The notes: a model not told the origin generated them from the letters alone. DNA of 35,001 nt from Candidatus Avelusimicrobium vaccinum (GCA_902794895.1 CADBIY010000005.1:64001-99001), one strand, 5' to 3'; positions 15,234 to 24,646 are shown, counted from the first letter of the stretch. Numbers and translations: made by a program.

Positions 15234-16463
15234 TTAAAATTTTAATGCAGCCACCCGGGCAGCCGCTTCCTGCGTAAGCGATAACGTATTAAATGCAGTT
15301 AAACGGAAAAATCCTTCCCCACAGTCCCCGAAACCAACCCCCGGGGTTCCTACAACTTGCGCTTCTGTTAATAGTTTATCAAAAAATGACCAAGAATCCA
15401 GTCCCTGCGGAGTTTTAAGCCAAATATAAGGTGCATTTTCCCCTCCGTAAGCCGTAATTCCGGCCGCATGCAAAGAGTCCAAAATCACCGTTGCATTTTG
15501 CTGGTATCCGGCAATTACCTGTTTAATTTGGCTTTGGCCTTGCGGCGTATACACGGCTTCAGCCGCCCGTTGCACAATATAAGGAACTCCATTAAATTTA
15601 GTAGTTTGCCGGCGCAACCATAATCCATTCAAGGAATGTGCATTTCCCTGTTCGTCGTTGACCTGTACCGCTTTAGGCACCACCGTATACGCACAGCGCG
15701 TGCCTGTAAAACCAGCCGTTTTAGAGAAAGAACGGAATTCTACCGCTACTTTTTCGGCACCGGGAATTTCATAAATAGAGTGGGGAATATCATCCTGCGT
15801 AATATACGCTTCGTAAGCAGAATCAAACAGGATAATAGATTGATGCTCTATCGCATAATCCACCCATTTTTTCAGTTGTTCTTTAGATAATGCCGTTCCC
15901 GTCGGGTTATTGGGGGAACATAAATAAATAATATCCGCATGTTCTTTGGGAAGTTGCGGTACAAAATCAGTTTCTTCGGTGCATGGCAAATAAATAATAC
16001 CGCCAAAACGCCCTTGTTCAAAAATACCGCTGCGGCCCGCCATCACATTCGTATCCAAATAGACCGGATAGACCGGGTTTTGCAATGCTACTTTACAAGA
16101 AGGCGAAAACAATTCTTGAAAATTTGCCACGTCGCTTTTGGCGCCGTCACTTACGAAAATTTCGTCGGCAGACAAATCAATATCACGGGCCTGATAATCA
16201 TGTTTTAAAATGGCCTCGCGTAAAAAGGCATACCCTTGTTCCGGGCCATAACCGCGAAAAGTTTCTGCGCGCCCCATTTCCTCACTAGCCCGGTGCAAGG
16301 CCTCTATTACCGCCGGGACCAACGGTTGTGAAACGTCGCCTATTCCTAAACTAATTACCTTTTTATCCGGATGGGCGGCTTTATAAGCGGCTACTTTTTT
16401 ACCAATCGTAGAAAATAAATAACTGCCGGGAAGTTTTAAATAATTTTCATTCATTAAAGTCAT
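15234..16463 (-). CDS. dapL: LL-diaminopimelate aminotransferase
   Basis: DapL is a PLP enzyme that converts tetrahydrodipicolinate directly to LL-2,6-diaminopimelate with glutamate as amino donor, bypassing the succinylase or acetylase steps. The 409-residue protein has [15 protein letters not shown], the [18 protein letters not shown] and [16 protein letters not shown] segments typical of Dap[15 protein letters not shown], and the PLP lysine in [15 protein letters not shown]. The ATG at 16463 overlaps the dapF stop as ATGA; a further ATG at 16454 is possible. With dapF it supplies meso-diaminopimelate for peptidoglycan and lysine. Confidence 0.93.
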   Translation of the reverse strand: MTLMNENYLKLPGSYLFSTIGKKVAAYKAAHPDKKVISLGIGDVSQPLVPAVIEALHRASEEMGRAETFRGYGPEQGYAFLREAILKHDYQARDIDLSADEIFVSDGAKSDVANFQELFSPSCKVALQNPVYPVYLDTNVMAGRSGIFEQGRFGGIIYLPCTEETDFVPQLPKEHADIIYLCSPNNPTGTALSKEQLKKWVDYAIEHQSIILFDSAYEAYITQDDIPHSIYEIPGAEKVAVEFRSFSKTAGFTGTRCAYTVVPKAVQVNDEQGNAHSLNGLWLRRQTTKFNGVPYIVQRAAEAVYTPQGQSQIKQVIAGYQQNATVILDSLHAAGITAYGGENAPYIWLKTPQGLDSWSFFDKLLTEAQVVGTPGVGFGDCGEGFFRLTAFNTLSLTQEAAARVAALKF

Positions 16464-17290
16464 AAAATATAATCTCCTGTAAACACGCGGCGGGCCGGAC
16501 CGGTCATAAATACATGGTCTTGTTGCGGCCATGCAATATGTAAATCTCCGCCATCTAATTTGACGGTAATCTCCGGGGCCGTTTTTTTATTTAACACGCA
16601 CGCTACTGCCGTTGCACACGAGCCGGTCCCACAGGCTTGTGTTATCCCGGCGCCGCGCTCCCATACGCGCATGCGGACCGTATTGTTATCTAAAATCTGC
16701 ACAAATTCAACATTTGTTTTTTTGGGAAAATCAGCACAAGTTTCTAACGCAGGCCCCCAGGTTTGGACCGGGGTTTTATCCATATCGTCCACAAAAACTA
16801 CAAAATGCGGATTTCCCATCGAAACGGCCGTTCCGGTGAAGAGCCTTCCCCCGGTTTCCACTTGCGTTGAAATGGCCCGTTCGTCAGGGTTGCCCGTCAT
16901 GGGAATTTGCCCTCGCATTAACCGAGGGGCCCCCATGTCCACGCGCACCAGTCCGCTTTTTTCATCTACAATTTCGGTAATAATCGGGCCGGCCAACGTA
17001 TCCAGCGTAATCTTTTTTTGAGTTGTAAATCCGTTTTGTAGCCAATGCAAAGCCACACAACGCGAGGCGTTGCCGCACATCTCTGCTTCACTGCCGTCGC
17101 TATTGATAATGCGCATGCGCACATCCCCTTTATCCGTCGGTAAAAGCAACACGAGTCCATCGGCCCCGATTCCGGTCCTCCGGTTACACATCTTAATAGC
17201 CAAGGATGCGGGATCTTTTACCGATAATGCGGTTTGCCCGTCCAAAAAAACAAAATCGTTTCCTAACCCATTATATTTGGTAAATTTCAT
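16460..17290 (-). CDS. dapF: Diaminopimelate epimerase
   Basis: DapF epimerises LL- to meso-diaminopimelate by a PLP-independent two-cysteine mechanism. The 276 residues show [14 protein letters not shown] at the start, the first catalytic Cys in [23 protein letters not shown], and the second Cys in [16 protein letters not shown]. Length and motif spacing are normal. It is the first gene of the dapF-dapL-pilin unit. The ATG at 17290 has no Shine-Dalgarno and lies 6 bases after a TAAAAT box, so a leaderless start is possible. Confidence 0.97.
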   Translation of the reverse strand: MKFTKYNGLGNDFVFLDGQTALSVKDPASLAIKMCNRRTGIGADGLVLLLPTDKGDVRMRIINSDGSEAEMCGNASRCVALHWLQNGFTTQKKITLDTLAGPIITEIVDEKSGLVRVDMGAPRLMRGQIPMTGNPDERAISTQVETGGRLFTGTAVSMGNPHFVVFVDDMDKTPVQTWGPALETCADFPKKTNVEFVQILDNNTVRMRVWERGAGITQACGTGSCATAVACVLNKKTAPEITVKLDGGDLHIAWPQQDHVFMTGPARRVFTGDYIL

Positions 17291-17296
17291 GAAATT

Positions 17297-17302
17297 ATTT
17301 TA
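17297..17302 (-). promoter_or_regulatory. -10 box of dapF, leaderless spacing
   Basis: Minus strand TAAAAT (17302-17297) is followed by 6 bases and the dapF ATG. There is no TGn extension. An overlapping TATAAA two bases upstream is an alternative. Confidence 0.5.
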
Positions 17303-17310
17303 TAAAATTT

Positions 17311-17319
17311 TGCTACCAT
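17311..17319 (+). promoter_or_regulatory. Extended -10 promoter of the nitroreductase gene
   Basis: TGC (17311-17313) plus TACCAT (17314-17319) lies 28 bases before the ATG at 17348, leaving room for the AGGAG ribosome site. It is back to back with the dapF promoter. Confidence 0.4.
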
Positions 17320-17347
17320 ATTTTAAATAAGTTTTAGGAGAATTAAA

Positions 17348-17887
17348 ATGGAATTAGACCGTGTGATTAAAGAACGGCGCAGTATCCGCAAATTTTTAGA
17401 TAAACCCGTAGAGCGTGAAAAAATCAACGCTTGCTTGGAAGCGGCGCGGCTTGCGCCGTCAGCGTGCAATTCGCAACCGTGGCATTACATTGTGATCGAT
17501 GATCCGCAACTCAAAGCGGATTTTTGCCAAGAAGCGTTTGGCGGTGTATATAAGATGAGTGCGTGGGTTGAAAAAGCACCCGTGATTGTGGCGGTCGTTT
17601 CTGACCGGGGAAATTTTACCAGTCGGATTGGAAATTTCTTTAGAAGTACGGAATTTTTCCTGGTGGACCAGGGGATTTCCGGTGAACACTTTGTCTTGCG
17701 CGCGCACGATTTGGGATTAGGTACCTGTTGGATTGGGTGGTTAGATTCCAAAAAAGCGGGGAAGTTTTTCAATCTGCCTTCCGGTAAAAAAATAGAACAT
17801 TTGTTTGCGGTTGGTTATCCGGCTGAAAATCCGGCTCCGCGCCCGCGTGCCAAACTGGAAGAGATTGTCAGTTATAATAAGTTTTAA
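17348..17887 (+). CDS. Nitroreductase-family FMN oxidoreductase
   Basis: The 179-residue protein belongs to the nitroreductase fold, FMN-dependent homodimers that use NAD(P)H or other donors. The start ERRSIRKFLDKPVEREKI carries the FMN-phosphate-binding RRSIR. It continues with ARLAPSACNSQPWHYIV, the central DQGISGEHFVLRAHDLGLGTCWIGW, and the C-terminal FAVGYPAENPAPRPR. AGGAG lies 7-8 bases before the ATG. It stands alone between divergent dapF and a convergent glycosyltransferase. The physiological substrate cannot be told from sequence. Confidence 0.9.
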   Translation: MELDRVIKERRSIRKFLDKPVEREKINACLEAARLAPSACNSQPWHYIVIDDPQLKADFCQEAFGGVYKMSAWVEKAPVIVAVVSDRGNFTSRIGNFFRSTEFFLVDQGISGEHFVLRAHDLGLGTCWIGWLDSKKAGKFFNLPSGKKIEHLFAVGYPAENPAPRPRAKLEEIVSYNKF

Positions 17888-17917
17888 AAAGTCCCGGTTC
17901 TTATGCCGGGACTTTTT
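17886..17917. terminator. Bidirectional intrinsic terminator
   Basis: A 12-bp stem (17886-17897 with 17906-17917, core GTCCCGG/CCGGGAC) has an 8-base loop and A and T runs on both sides. It overlaps the nitroreductase stop codon and ends at the stop of the convergent glycosyltransferase, so both genes share it. Confidence 0.9.
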
Positions 17918-19120
17918 TTATTTTTCAAATTTTTCCACAAACCACTTAATAACCCACTCGGGTTTATAGTCAATGATTTTCCGATTATGCGGAGTGTAAC
18001 TTTCCGGCGGGGCAAAAATTTGTTTTTCGCGCGGCAAGAGCGGATAGAGATAATCCGTTACCACTTCAATATTAGGATACCACAAATTATGTACTTTTTT
18101 ATCAATCCAATGCTGCAATCCCAAATTGGGTAAATTAAGCCCGGCTGAGGCCGCCCAAAAAACCGAATTAACCGCAATGACGTACAACGGAAATTCTTGC
18201 TTAAGCAGGGAAAGTAAATGCCACGTTTGATTAATCGTAAATTTTTTAATATCAATTTCCAAATAATCCGCGTTTTCCGTCGGACCGCCCTTGGTTACGC
18301 TCATCACATAGTAGCCCCTTGCAATTAACCCCTCCGCTAATTCACGCATCTGCGGATACACATAATTGGATCCGCGGGAATCCAGTTGCAAAAACACGAT
18401 GCCTTTTTTTCCATTGGCTTTTTCTTGCACCTGTTGTAAATGCTCCGCCACTACGGGAGCCGGTTCTTGCGGAAAATACATCACCGGACGGGGCGGCTTT
18501 TGCGGGACAGGCAGGCCAAATGTTTCAAACACACTGCTTACACGGTGCGAAATTTGCAAACCATATTCATAATATACAGGTATCGCCAGGAAACCTTCGG
18601 GGATTTGGGAAAGGGCTTCTTCGTAATCGTAATTTTTCCAAATGAGCGGATGACGGGAGCCGTTAAAATAAAAAATTTTATCAAAGTGAGGGTTTTCGGA
18701 AAGCAATTTTCCTACTAGCGGTGAATTATTGCGGTCAAACTGTGCGCCCACATATCCGTAAAAAGGGATATGGGGAAATTTCTTCTTTAGTTCCCCCCAT
18801 ACCGGAGTGGTATATAGGTAATCGCCAATTCCCATAAAAAAGATAAAGGCAAAACCTTTGACGTGTGGATTGGTTTTCAAAGCATTTTGCAAATTATAAA
18901 ATACGTGTTCGTGGCGGTAAAGCGGACGTGCGATATGATACCAATTTTTATCCATAGGTTGTGATTCGCTATCCGTATCCGTTGGATACTGATCAAATTG
19001 GTACCAAACCGGAGTTGGTTGATGCCCCCACCCCAGTATTTTATGTCCGGCATAACGTAATGCTTCGTAAGCGACACAAAGCGGACGGTGCTTGCGTAAA
19101 AAAGTTTGAAAACGGTTCAT
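17918..19120 (-). CDS. GT9-like glycosyltransferase (heptosyltransferase superfamily)
   Basis: The 400-residue protein has no signal peptide. Its FIFFMGIGDYLYTTPVWGELKKKFP segment near residue 100 resembles the nucleotide-sugar transferase start of ADP-heptose:LPS heptosyltransferases (GDVLLATP type). Near residue 325 it has AVNSVFWAASAGLNLPNLGL, which matches the second-domain donor-binding end of that fold. An N-terminal extension of about 90 residues precedes the fold. The likely role is transfer of a sugar onto a cell-surface glycan; donor and acceptor are unknown. The ATG at 19120 is chosen because it lies 7 bases after an extended -10 box with no ribosome site; an upstream start at 19150 would fall in the terminator. 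Confidence 0.65.
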   Translation of the reverse strand: MNRFQTFLRKHRPLCVAYEALRYAGHKILGWGHQPTPVWYQFDQYPTDTDSESQPMDKNWYHIARPLYRHEHVFYNLQNALKTNPHVKGFAFIFFMGIGDYLYTTPVWGELKKKFPHIPFYGYVGAQFDRNNSPLVGKLLSENPHFDKIFYFNGSRHPLIWKNYDYEEALSQIPEGFLAIPVYYEYGLQISHRVSSVFETFGLPVPQKPPRPVMYFPQEPAPVVAEHLQQVQEKANGKKGIVFLQLDSRGSNYVYPQMRELAEGLIARGYYVMSVTKGGPTENADYLEIDIKKFTINQTWHLLSLLKQEFPLYVIAVNSVFWAASAGLNLPNLGLQHWIDKKVHNLWYPNIEVVTDYLYPLLPREKQIFAPPESYTPHNRKIIDYKPEWVIKWFVEKFEK

Positions 19121-19127
19121 ATATATC

Positions 19128-19136
19128 AGTATAGCA
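19128..19136 (-). promoter_or_regulatory. Extended -10 promoter of the glycosyltransferase, leaderless spacing
   Basis: Minus strand TGC (19136-19134) plus TATACT (19133-19128) is followed by 7 bases and the ATG. It directly follows the T run of the upstream terminator. Confidence 0.65.
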
Positions 19137-19138
19137 AA

Positions 19139-19167
19139 AACACGCCGCATACTAAATGCGGCGTGTT
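19139..19167 (-). terminator. Intrinsic terminator of the DUF362 lipoprotein gene
   Basis: A perfect stem (19139-19150 with 19156-19167, core CACGCCGCAT/ATGCGGCGTG) has a 5-base loop and five T on the minus strand. It lies 16 bases after the stop at 19184 and overlaps the next gene's promoter region. Confidence 0.9.
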
Positions 19168-19183
19168 GCGAAGAAATGTAAAT

Positions 19184-20176
19184 TTATTTATCCAAATCTA
19201 CTAATTGGTATTCGCCCGTTCCCATTCCCAATTCCTTCATATAGGAAAGTTGGCGCAATCCTTCGCGCGATGTAATCCGTTCATGCAAGTCATGTTTTTC
19301 TTCTTCAGGCAGTGCTTCTACCTGATCAATCGAAGCCTGATCAACAGCCACTAAATCGGTAGATGCCAAAATGCCGATGTCACGTGCTTTAGGTTCCGCA
19401 GCCGCTGTTCCGGCACAATCGCAATCTACCGACATATTACGAAGTACATTGATATAAACAATATGCGGTGCAAAATGGTCCACCGTCGCTTTTGCCGATT
19501 CTGCCATATTTTCCTGAAACCGTGCCCCGGTAGTTTCCCACATGTTTCCTTCATGGGAACCATGGAGCATAGCCTTGCCGATTTTACCATCCGCAATCCC
19601 GATAGCGATATTTTTCATACTGCCGCCGTAGCCGCCCATGGCATGTCCTTTAAAGTGAGTAAGCACCACTAAAGAATCATAGTTAACAATATGGCTGCCC
19701 ATAGACATTTCTTTAAAATGATGACCGCCTTTTACCGGTAGCAGAACGGTTCCTTCTTCATCTAAAATATCCACATCAGCAAATTCGGTCCAGCCGTTAA
19801 TTTTTAAAGTTTCGCGGTGTTTTTCCGTGGTGTCCCGACCGCCGGCATAAAGAGTGTTCGTTTCCACCAACCGGCTATTGGGGATATGCTCTAAAAGTGC
19901 TTTAACCATGGGACGCGGCAAAATGTTCGGGCCATGCGGCTCGCCGGTATGCAATTTAATAGCCACTTTTCCTTCAATGTTCTGGTTAATTTTATCGTAA
20001 ATCTTTACGAGGCCTTCCGGGCTGATGTCCCGGGTAAAATACACTACCGGTTTAACAGGTTGTTCTTCTGGTGTAACGGGCTCCGTGGGAGCCGGTATTT
20101 GCGAAGTGTTATTCGGTTGGTTGCAAGCCGTGCCTAACAAAACGGCCGCTAACAAAAATCCTACTGTTTTTTTCAT
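19184..20176 (-). CDS. DUF362 domain lipoprotein
   Basis: The 330-residue protein begins MKKTVGFLLAAVLLGTAC, a signal peptide with lipobox LGTAC, so it should be lipid-anchored after export. A Pro/Thr/Glu linker (residues 19-45) follows. The rest matches the DUF362 layout: VAIKLHTGEPHGPNILPRPMVKALLE, a region with GGYGGSMKNIAIGIAD, then ISVD-type VYINVLRNMSVDCDCAG and DLVAVDQASID. DUF362 domains are found fused to or beside ferredoxins and are thought to handle Fe-S or redox centres, but no biochemical role is firm. AAAGGAG precedes the ATG. Confidence 0.85.
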   Translation of the reverse strand: MKKTVGFLLAAVLLGTACNQPNNTSQIPAPTEPVTPEEQPVKPVVYFTRDISPEGLVKIYDKINQNIEGKVAIKLHTGEPHGPNILPRPMVKALLEHIPNSRLVETNTLYAGGRDTTEKHRETLKINGWTEFADVDILDEEGTVLLPVKGGHHFKEMSMGSHIVNYDSLVVLTHFKGHAMGGYGGSMKNIAIGIADGKIGKAMLHGSHEGNMWETTGARFQENMAESAKATVDHFAPHIVYINVLRNMSVDCDCAGTAAAEPKARDIGILASTDLVAVDQASIDQVEALPEEEKHDLHERITSREGLRQLSYMKELGMGTGEYQLVDLDK

Positions 20177-20202
20177 ACATACTCCTTTGATAAAGATAAT
20201 TT

Positions 20203-20233
20203 ATTATATCAGTTGGAGCAAACTCTAAGTCAA
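20203..20233 (-). promoter_or_regulatory. Promoter of the DUF362 lipoprotein gene
   Basis: Minus strand TTGACT (20233-20228) and the extended -10 TGA+TATAAT (20211-20203) are separated by 19 bases between the hexamers. The leader includes the AAAGGAG ribosome site. Confidence 0.6.
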
Positions 20234-20247
20234 GCAGACTTTTTCGT

Positions 20248-20276
20248 TTGCGCAAAAAAGGCCAAAGTTCTATAAT
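20248..20276 (+). promoter_or_regulatory. Promoter of nifJ
   Basis: TTGCGC (20248-20253) and a perfect TATAAT (20271-20276) are separated by exactly 17 bases. This sigma-70-like promoter is 90 bases upstream of the nifJ ATG and is back to back with the DUF362 promoter. Confidence 0.7.
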
Positions 20277-20282
20277 ATAAAG

Positions 20283-20365
20283 GTCCGGGATTTCCCGGGT
20301 TTTGTGCGCGCGCCCAAAGCGCATGGCACAATATCGTTTTAAATTACACAAGGAGACTTTCTACT
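20283..20365 (+). other. Structured 5' leader of nifJ
   Basis: The predicted leader of about 80 bases holds two inverted repeats. CCGGGA/TCCCGG (20285-20298) is followed by GTTTTG and resembles a short attenuator hairpin with a tight loop. TGCGC/GCGCA (20304-20308 with 20320-20324) lies beyond it. The ribosome site AAGGAG and the ATG come after. No known riboswitch family was recognised. Confidence 0.35.
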
Positions 20366-23300
20366 ATGGCTAAATTAGTTGCTATGGACGGCAACGGAGC
20401 AGTATCCCATGTCGCTCATGCTACCAACGAAGTAATCGCTATTTATCCGATTACCCCGTCCTCCACAATGGGCGAAATCTGCGACGCTAAAAGCGCCAAA
20501 GGTGAAACCAACATTTGGGGCAATGTTCCTTCCGTAAGCGAACTTCAATCCGAAGGCGGTGCCTCCGGTGCTGTACACGGCTCGCTCGTAGCCGGTGCCC
20601 TTACCACCACATTTACGGCTTCTCAAGGTTTACTCTTGATGATTCCGAACATGTACAAAATTGCGGGTGAATTAACACCTACCGTTTTCCATGTATCTGC
20701 CCGCGCCATTGCCACCACGGCTTTGTCTATTTTCGGAGACCATTCCGACGTAATGGCCGTACGCCAAACCGGCTGGGCCATGCTTTGCTCCGATAACCCA
20801 CAAGAAGCCATGGATATGGCCTTGGTAGCCCAAGCCTCCACCTTGCGCGCCCGCGTGCCGTTTGTGCACTTCTTTGACGGTTTCCGCACCAGCCACGAAC
20901 TTAACATGGTTGAACCGCTCACCAAAGAACAAATGAAGGAAATGATTAACGACGAACTCGTCGCTGCGCACAAATCCCGCGGTTTAAACCCGGAACACCC
21001 CACCGTGCGCGGTACTGCCGCCAACCCGGACGTGTACTTCCAAGCGCGCGAAGCTGTCAACAAATTTTATAATGCTGTTCCCGGTATCGTAAAAGAAGAA
21101 ATGGCCAAGTTGGAAAAATTAACCGGTCGCCATTATGATTTGTTCCAATATATCGGGGATGCCGATGCCGAACGCTTAGTAGTCATCATGGGTTCCGGCG
21201 CGGACGTAGCCCAAAACGCCGTAGAAGCTATGAAAGGCGAAAAAGTGGGCGTACTCAAAGTAAAATTATTCCGTCCGTTCAGCATTGCCGACTTTATTAA
21301 AGTAATCCCGAACACCATTAAAAAAGTAGCCGTGTTGGACCGCACCAAAGAACCCGGTTCTTTGGGCGAACCGCTCTTCCAAGATGTATGCGCGGCTTTC
21401 TTAACAGCCGAAGCCAAAGCCAAATTTGCCGCCACCCCGCTTATTATCGGCGGACGCTACGGTATCGGCTCTAAAGACTTTACCCCCTCCGATATCAAAG
21501 CCGTATTTGATAACTTAGCCGCTAAAGAACCGGTGAAAGATTTTGTAGTCGGCATCAATGACGACCTGACCCATAAATCTCTCCCGGCCACTACCTTAGC
21601 GCGCAAAGCCAATAGCGATATTTTCGCCGCGTTGTTCTACGGTCTCGGTTCTGACGGTACCGTCGGTGCGAACAAAAACACGATGAAAATCATCAGCGCC
21701 AACGGGTTCTTTGCCCAAGGGTACTTCGTCTATGACTCCAAGAAATCCGGTTCTATGACGACTTCCCACATCCGCTTCGGCAAAAACTATATCCGCGCTC
21801 CGTACCTCATCCAAGAAGCAGACTTTATCGGCGTACACATGTTTGACTTCTTAGATAAATACGACGTGCTCGGTAAAGCCAAAAAAGGCGCCACCATCCT
21901 TATCAACGCGCCGTACAGTGCCGACGAAGTATGGAACCATTTAACCGCGGAAGTACAACAACTCATCATTGACCGCCAACTCAAGGTCTATGTAATTGAC
22001 GCTTCCGAAATTGCTTTAAAAACCGGTATGGGCAGCCGCACCAACACGATTATGCAAACCGCTTTCTTCGGTATTGCGGGCGTAATCCCGGCCGAAAAAG
22101 CCATTGAAGATATTAAACACGCCATTGAAAAAACGTATTCCAAGAAAGGGGAAGAAGTCGTTCAGAAGAACTACAAAGCCGTAGATGCCGCTTTAGCGGG
22201 TCTGCACGAAGTAAAATATCCGGCCAAAGTTTCCTCCACCTTGCACACCAAAGCCCCGGTACCGGCTACGGCTCCGGCCTTTGTCAAAGACGTGTTAGGC
22301 GAAATGATTGCCGGCCGCGGGGACGCGTTACCGACCTCTGCCATGCCGGAAGGCGGCGTATATCCGACGGGTACCACCCAATACGAAAAACGCAATATTG
22401 CCATCATGGTTCCGCAATGGGATCCGAACACGTGTATCCAATGCGGTTTCTGCTCTATGGTCTGCCCGCACGCGGCTATCCGCATTAAAGCCTACGACGC
22501 TGATGCGTTAGCCAAAGCCCCGAAAACCTTTAAATCCGCTGACGGCAAAGCCGACTTGGCCGGTAAAAAATTTACCGTTCAAGTAGCGGTGGAAGACTGC
22601 ACCGGCTGCGGCGCGTGTGTATTTAACTGCCCGGCTAAAAACAAAGAAAACCCGGACAAAAAAGCCCTTAGCATGGTACACCAACTTTCCGTACGCGAAA
22701 ATGAAATTGACAACTATGCTTTCTTCTTGGGCCTCAAACAAGCCGACGTAAAAACAAAGAAAGAAACCGTCAAAGGTTCCCAAATGAAACAACCGTTATT
22801 TGAGTTCTCCGGTGCTTGCGCCGGCTGCGGTGAAACTCCGTACGTAAAACTCTTAACGCAATTATTTGGCGACCGCTTGGCCGTTGCCAACGCCACGGGT
22901 TGTTCGTCCATTTACGGCGGCAACTTGCCGACTACGCCTTATTGCAAACGCGAAGACGGTAAAGGGCCGGCCTGGGCTAACTCCTTGTTTGAAGACAACG
23001 CCGAATTTGGTTTAGGTTTACGCTTAGCGTTTGACCAATTAAATAAAGACGCCAAAGCGTTACTCGTACAAGCAAAAGAAGACGAAAACTTCAAAGCGCA
23101 CACGGCTTTAATTGACGCCATTTTAAACGCCGACCAAACCACGGACGCTGGTGTAGAAGAACAACGCGCCCGCATTGCCGAGCTCAAAGGCATCTTGGAA
23201 AAAGGAGCCAAAGCCGGTTGCGAAACCTGCAAACGTCTGTTAAGCTTGGCCGACTACCTGATCCGCAAATCGGTGTGGATCTTGGGTGGTGACGGCTGGG

Positions 23301-23938
23301 CCTATGATATTGGTTACGGCGGTTTGGACCATGTGTTAGCCTCCGGTAAAAACATCAAAATCTTGGTGCTTGATACCGAAGTGTACTCCAACACCGGCGG
23401 ACAAATGTCCAAAGCCACGCCGCTGGGTGCCAAAGCCTTGTTCGCCGCCGGCGGCAAAACCATGCCGAAGAAAGACCTCGGTATGATTGCCATGACCTAC
23501 GGCAACATTTATGTAGCGCAAGTAGCCATGGGTGCCAACATGAACCAGACCATCCAAGCCTTGGCGGAAGCCGATGCTTACGACGGTCCGGCACTCGTAA
23601 TTGCCTACTCGCACTGTATTGCTCACGGGATTGATATGTCCAAAGGTATGGGCGAAGCCAAACGTGCCGTACAAGCCGGCCGCTGGATCCTATACCGCTT
23701 CAACCCGGAAGCCCGCTACGAAGGCAAAAACCCGCTCCATGTGGATTCTCCGCTCGGCGCGCCGACCTTGCCTCTGGCCGACTATATGAGTGGTGAAAAC
23801 CGCTTCAAAGGCTTAATGCGCGACAATCCGGAACTTGCTAAAGAGCTCATTAAACGTGCCGAAGCCGAATATGCGTGGAGACGCGATTTGTACAAACAAC
23901 TCGCGGCCATTCAACCCGGCGAGAAAGTGATTAAATAG
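20366..23938 (+). CDS. nifJ: Pyruvate:ferredoxin (flavodoxin) oxidoreductase, single-chain
   Basis: This 1190-residue enzyme oxidatively decarboxylates pyruvate to acetyl-CoA and CO2, passing electrons to ferredoxin, which can feed hydrogenases in fermenting anaerobes. Domains appear in the usual order. The N-terminal PP-like domain has IAIYPITPSSTMGE, followed by the transketolase C-like and gamma domains. Two [4Fe-4S] ferredoxin motifs follow, CIQCGFCSMVCP near residue 689 and CTGCGACVFNCP near 745. The TPP domain comes last with CAGCGETPYVKLL, GDGWAYDIGYGG near 975, and NTGGQMSKATP. AAGGAG precedes the ATG. Codon third positions are visibly richer in C than in neighbouring genes, suggesting high expression. 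It is monocistronic. Confidence 0.97.
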   Translation: MAKLVAMDGNGAVSHVAHATNEVIAIYPITPSSTMGEICDAKSAKGETNIWGNVPSVSELQSEGGASGAVHGSLVAGALTTTFTASQGLLLMIPNMYKIAGELTPTVFHVSARAIATTALSIFGDHSDVMAVRQTGWAMLCSDNPQEAMDMALVAQASTLRARVPFVHFFDGFRTSHELNMVEPLTKEQMKEMINDELVAAHKSRGLNPEHPTVRGTAANPDVYFQAREAVNKFYNAVPGIVKEEMAKLEKLTGRHYDLFQYIGDADAERLVVIMGSGADVAQNAVEAMKGEKVGVLKVKLFRPFSIADFIKVIPNTIKKVAVLDRTKEPGSLGEPLFQDVCAAFLTAEAKAKFAATPLIIGGRYGIGSKDFTPSDIKAVFDNLAAKEPVKDFVVGINDDLTHKSLPATTLARKANSDIFAALFYGLGSDGTVGANKNTMKIISANGFFAQGYFVYDSKKSGSMTTSHIRFGKNYIRAPYLIQEADFIGVHMFDFLDKYDVLGKAKKGATILINAPYSADEVWNHLTAEVQQLIIDRQLKVYVIDASEIALKTGMGSRTNTIMQTAFFGIAGVIPAEKAIEDIKHAIEKTYSKKGEEVVQKNYKAVDAALAGLHEVKYPAKVSSTLHTKAPVPATAPAFVKDVLGEMIAGRGDALPTSAMPEGGVYPTGTTQYEKRNIAIMVPQWDPNTCIQCGFCSMVCPHAAIRIKAYDADALAKAPKTFKSADGKADLAGKKFTVQVAVEDCTGCGACVFNCPAKNKENPDKKALSMVHQLSVRENEIDNYAFFLGLKQADVKTKKETVKGSQMKQPLFEFSGACAGCGETPYVKLLTQLFGDRLAVANATGCSSIYGGNLPTTPYCKREDGKGPAWANSLFEDNAEFGLGLRLAFDQLNKDAKALLVQAKEDENFKAHTALIDAILNADQTTDAGVEEQRARIAELKGILEKGAKAGCETCKRLLSLADYLIRKSVWILGGDGWAYDIGYGGLDHVLASGKNIKILVLDTEVYSNTGGQMSKATPLGAKALFAAGGKTMPKKDLGMIAMTYGNIYVAQVAMGANMNQTIQALAEADAYDGPALVIAYSHCIAHGIDMSKGMGEAKRAVQAGRWILYRFNPEARYEGKNPLHVDSPLGAPTLPLADYMSGENRFKGLMRDNPELAKELIKRAEAEYAWRRDLYKQLAAIQPGEKVIK

Positions 23939-23979
23939 TGCTCTTGCCGCACAGGCAAATAAATGCCCGGATAACAATT

Positions 23980-24016
23980 AGAGAGGCACCTTGTTAAAAC
24001 TGGGTGCCTCTCTTTT
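23980..24016 (+). terminator. Intrinsic terminator of nifJ
   Basis: AGAGAGGCACC (23980-23990) pairs with GGTGCCTCTCT (24003-24013) around a 12-base loop, followed by T. It lies 41 bases past the nifJ stop. On the other strand it may also help end the convergent pilin transcript. Confidence 0.88.
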
Positions 24017-24079
24017 GCCAAATATCCCGAACTTAATAAACAAAAACCAGAAAGTCTTATAAAGTCCCCATCACACTAA

Positions 24080-24646
24080 TCATTGTGACAACGAATAAAT
24101 ATGTGCATAAGTACCTTCGCCACCATACACTTGTTTACCTCCAAAAATTTTGATGCAATAATCGCCTCGTTCGCTCGCCAAAGCAACTCCATGATTATTT
24201 CTCTCTAAACAAACAATTTCTTTTTTGGGAACCTCCCCGTATACATGATGTTCATATATTCCAAAACCGCTACCCCGATATGCCCCGTCTAAACGACCAA
24301 TTTCCACTCCATTTACCGAATTACTTTGAATGAGTTGTAAAGACCATTCCTGATTTGAAATTGTATCCGCCACCTGTGGAAAATATGTATTCCACGGCGT
24401 ATTTCCTGGAAACGGAAAAGAAACCGACAATTCTTCCAATGACCTCGGCCACTCCCCATGTTCCATTTGATACATCTGCGCCGCTTGATAAACTGCTTTC
24501 AACAAAATAATTCCTTGTGTAGCGCGTGATTTTTCCACCACTTTTTGATATTGCGGTAAAGCCACACTTGCTAAGATACCAATAATTAACACCACTACCA
24601 GCAGTTCTATTAAGGTAAAACCGCTTAAATTTTGATTTGTATTCAT
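24080..24646 (-). CDS. Type IV pilin-like protein (prepilin N-terminal motif)
   Basis: This 188-residue prepilin has leader MNTNQNLSG, then FTLIELLVVVLIIGILAS and VALPQYQKVVEKSRATQG, nearly identical in that region to the pilin at 2761-3279. The soluble part differs, with an aromatic-rich middle and a Cys pair (IVCLERNN, GDYCIKIF). The ATG at 24646 gives a standard leader and has GGAGGG upstream; a GTG nine codons earlier overlaps the ribosome site. It is monocistronic and convergent with nifJ. The shared N-terminus and divergent C-terminus suggest a family expanded by duplication; its role in the pilus or pseudopilus is unknown. Confidence 0.9.
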   Translation of the reverse strand: MNTNQNLSGFTLIELLVVVLIIGILASVALPQYQKVVEKSRATQGIILLKAVYQAAQMYQMEHGEWPRSLEELSVSFPFPGNTPWNTYFPQVADTISNQEWSLQLIQSNSVNGVEIGRLDGAYRGSGFGIYEHHVYGEVPKKEIVCLERNNHGVALASERGDYCIKIFGGKQVYGGEGTYAHIYSLSQ

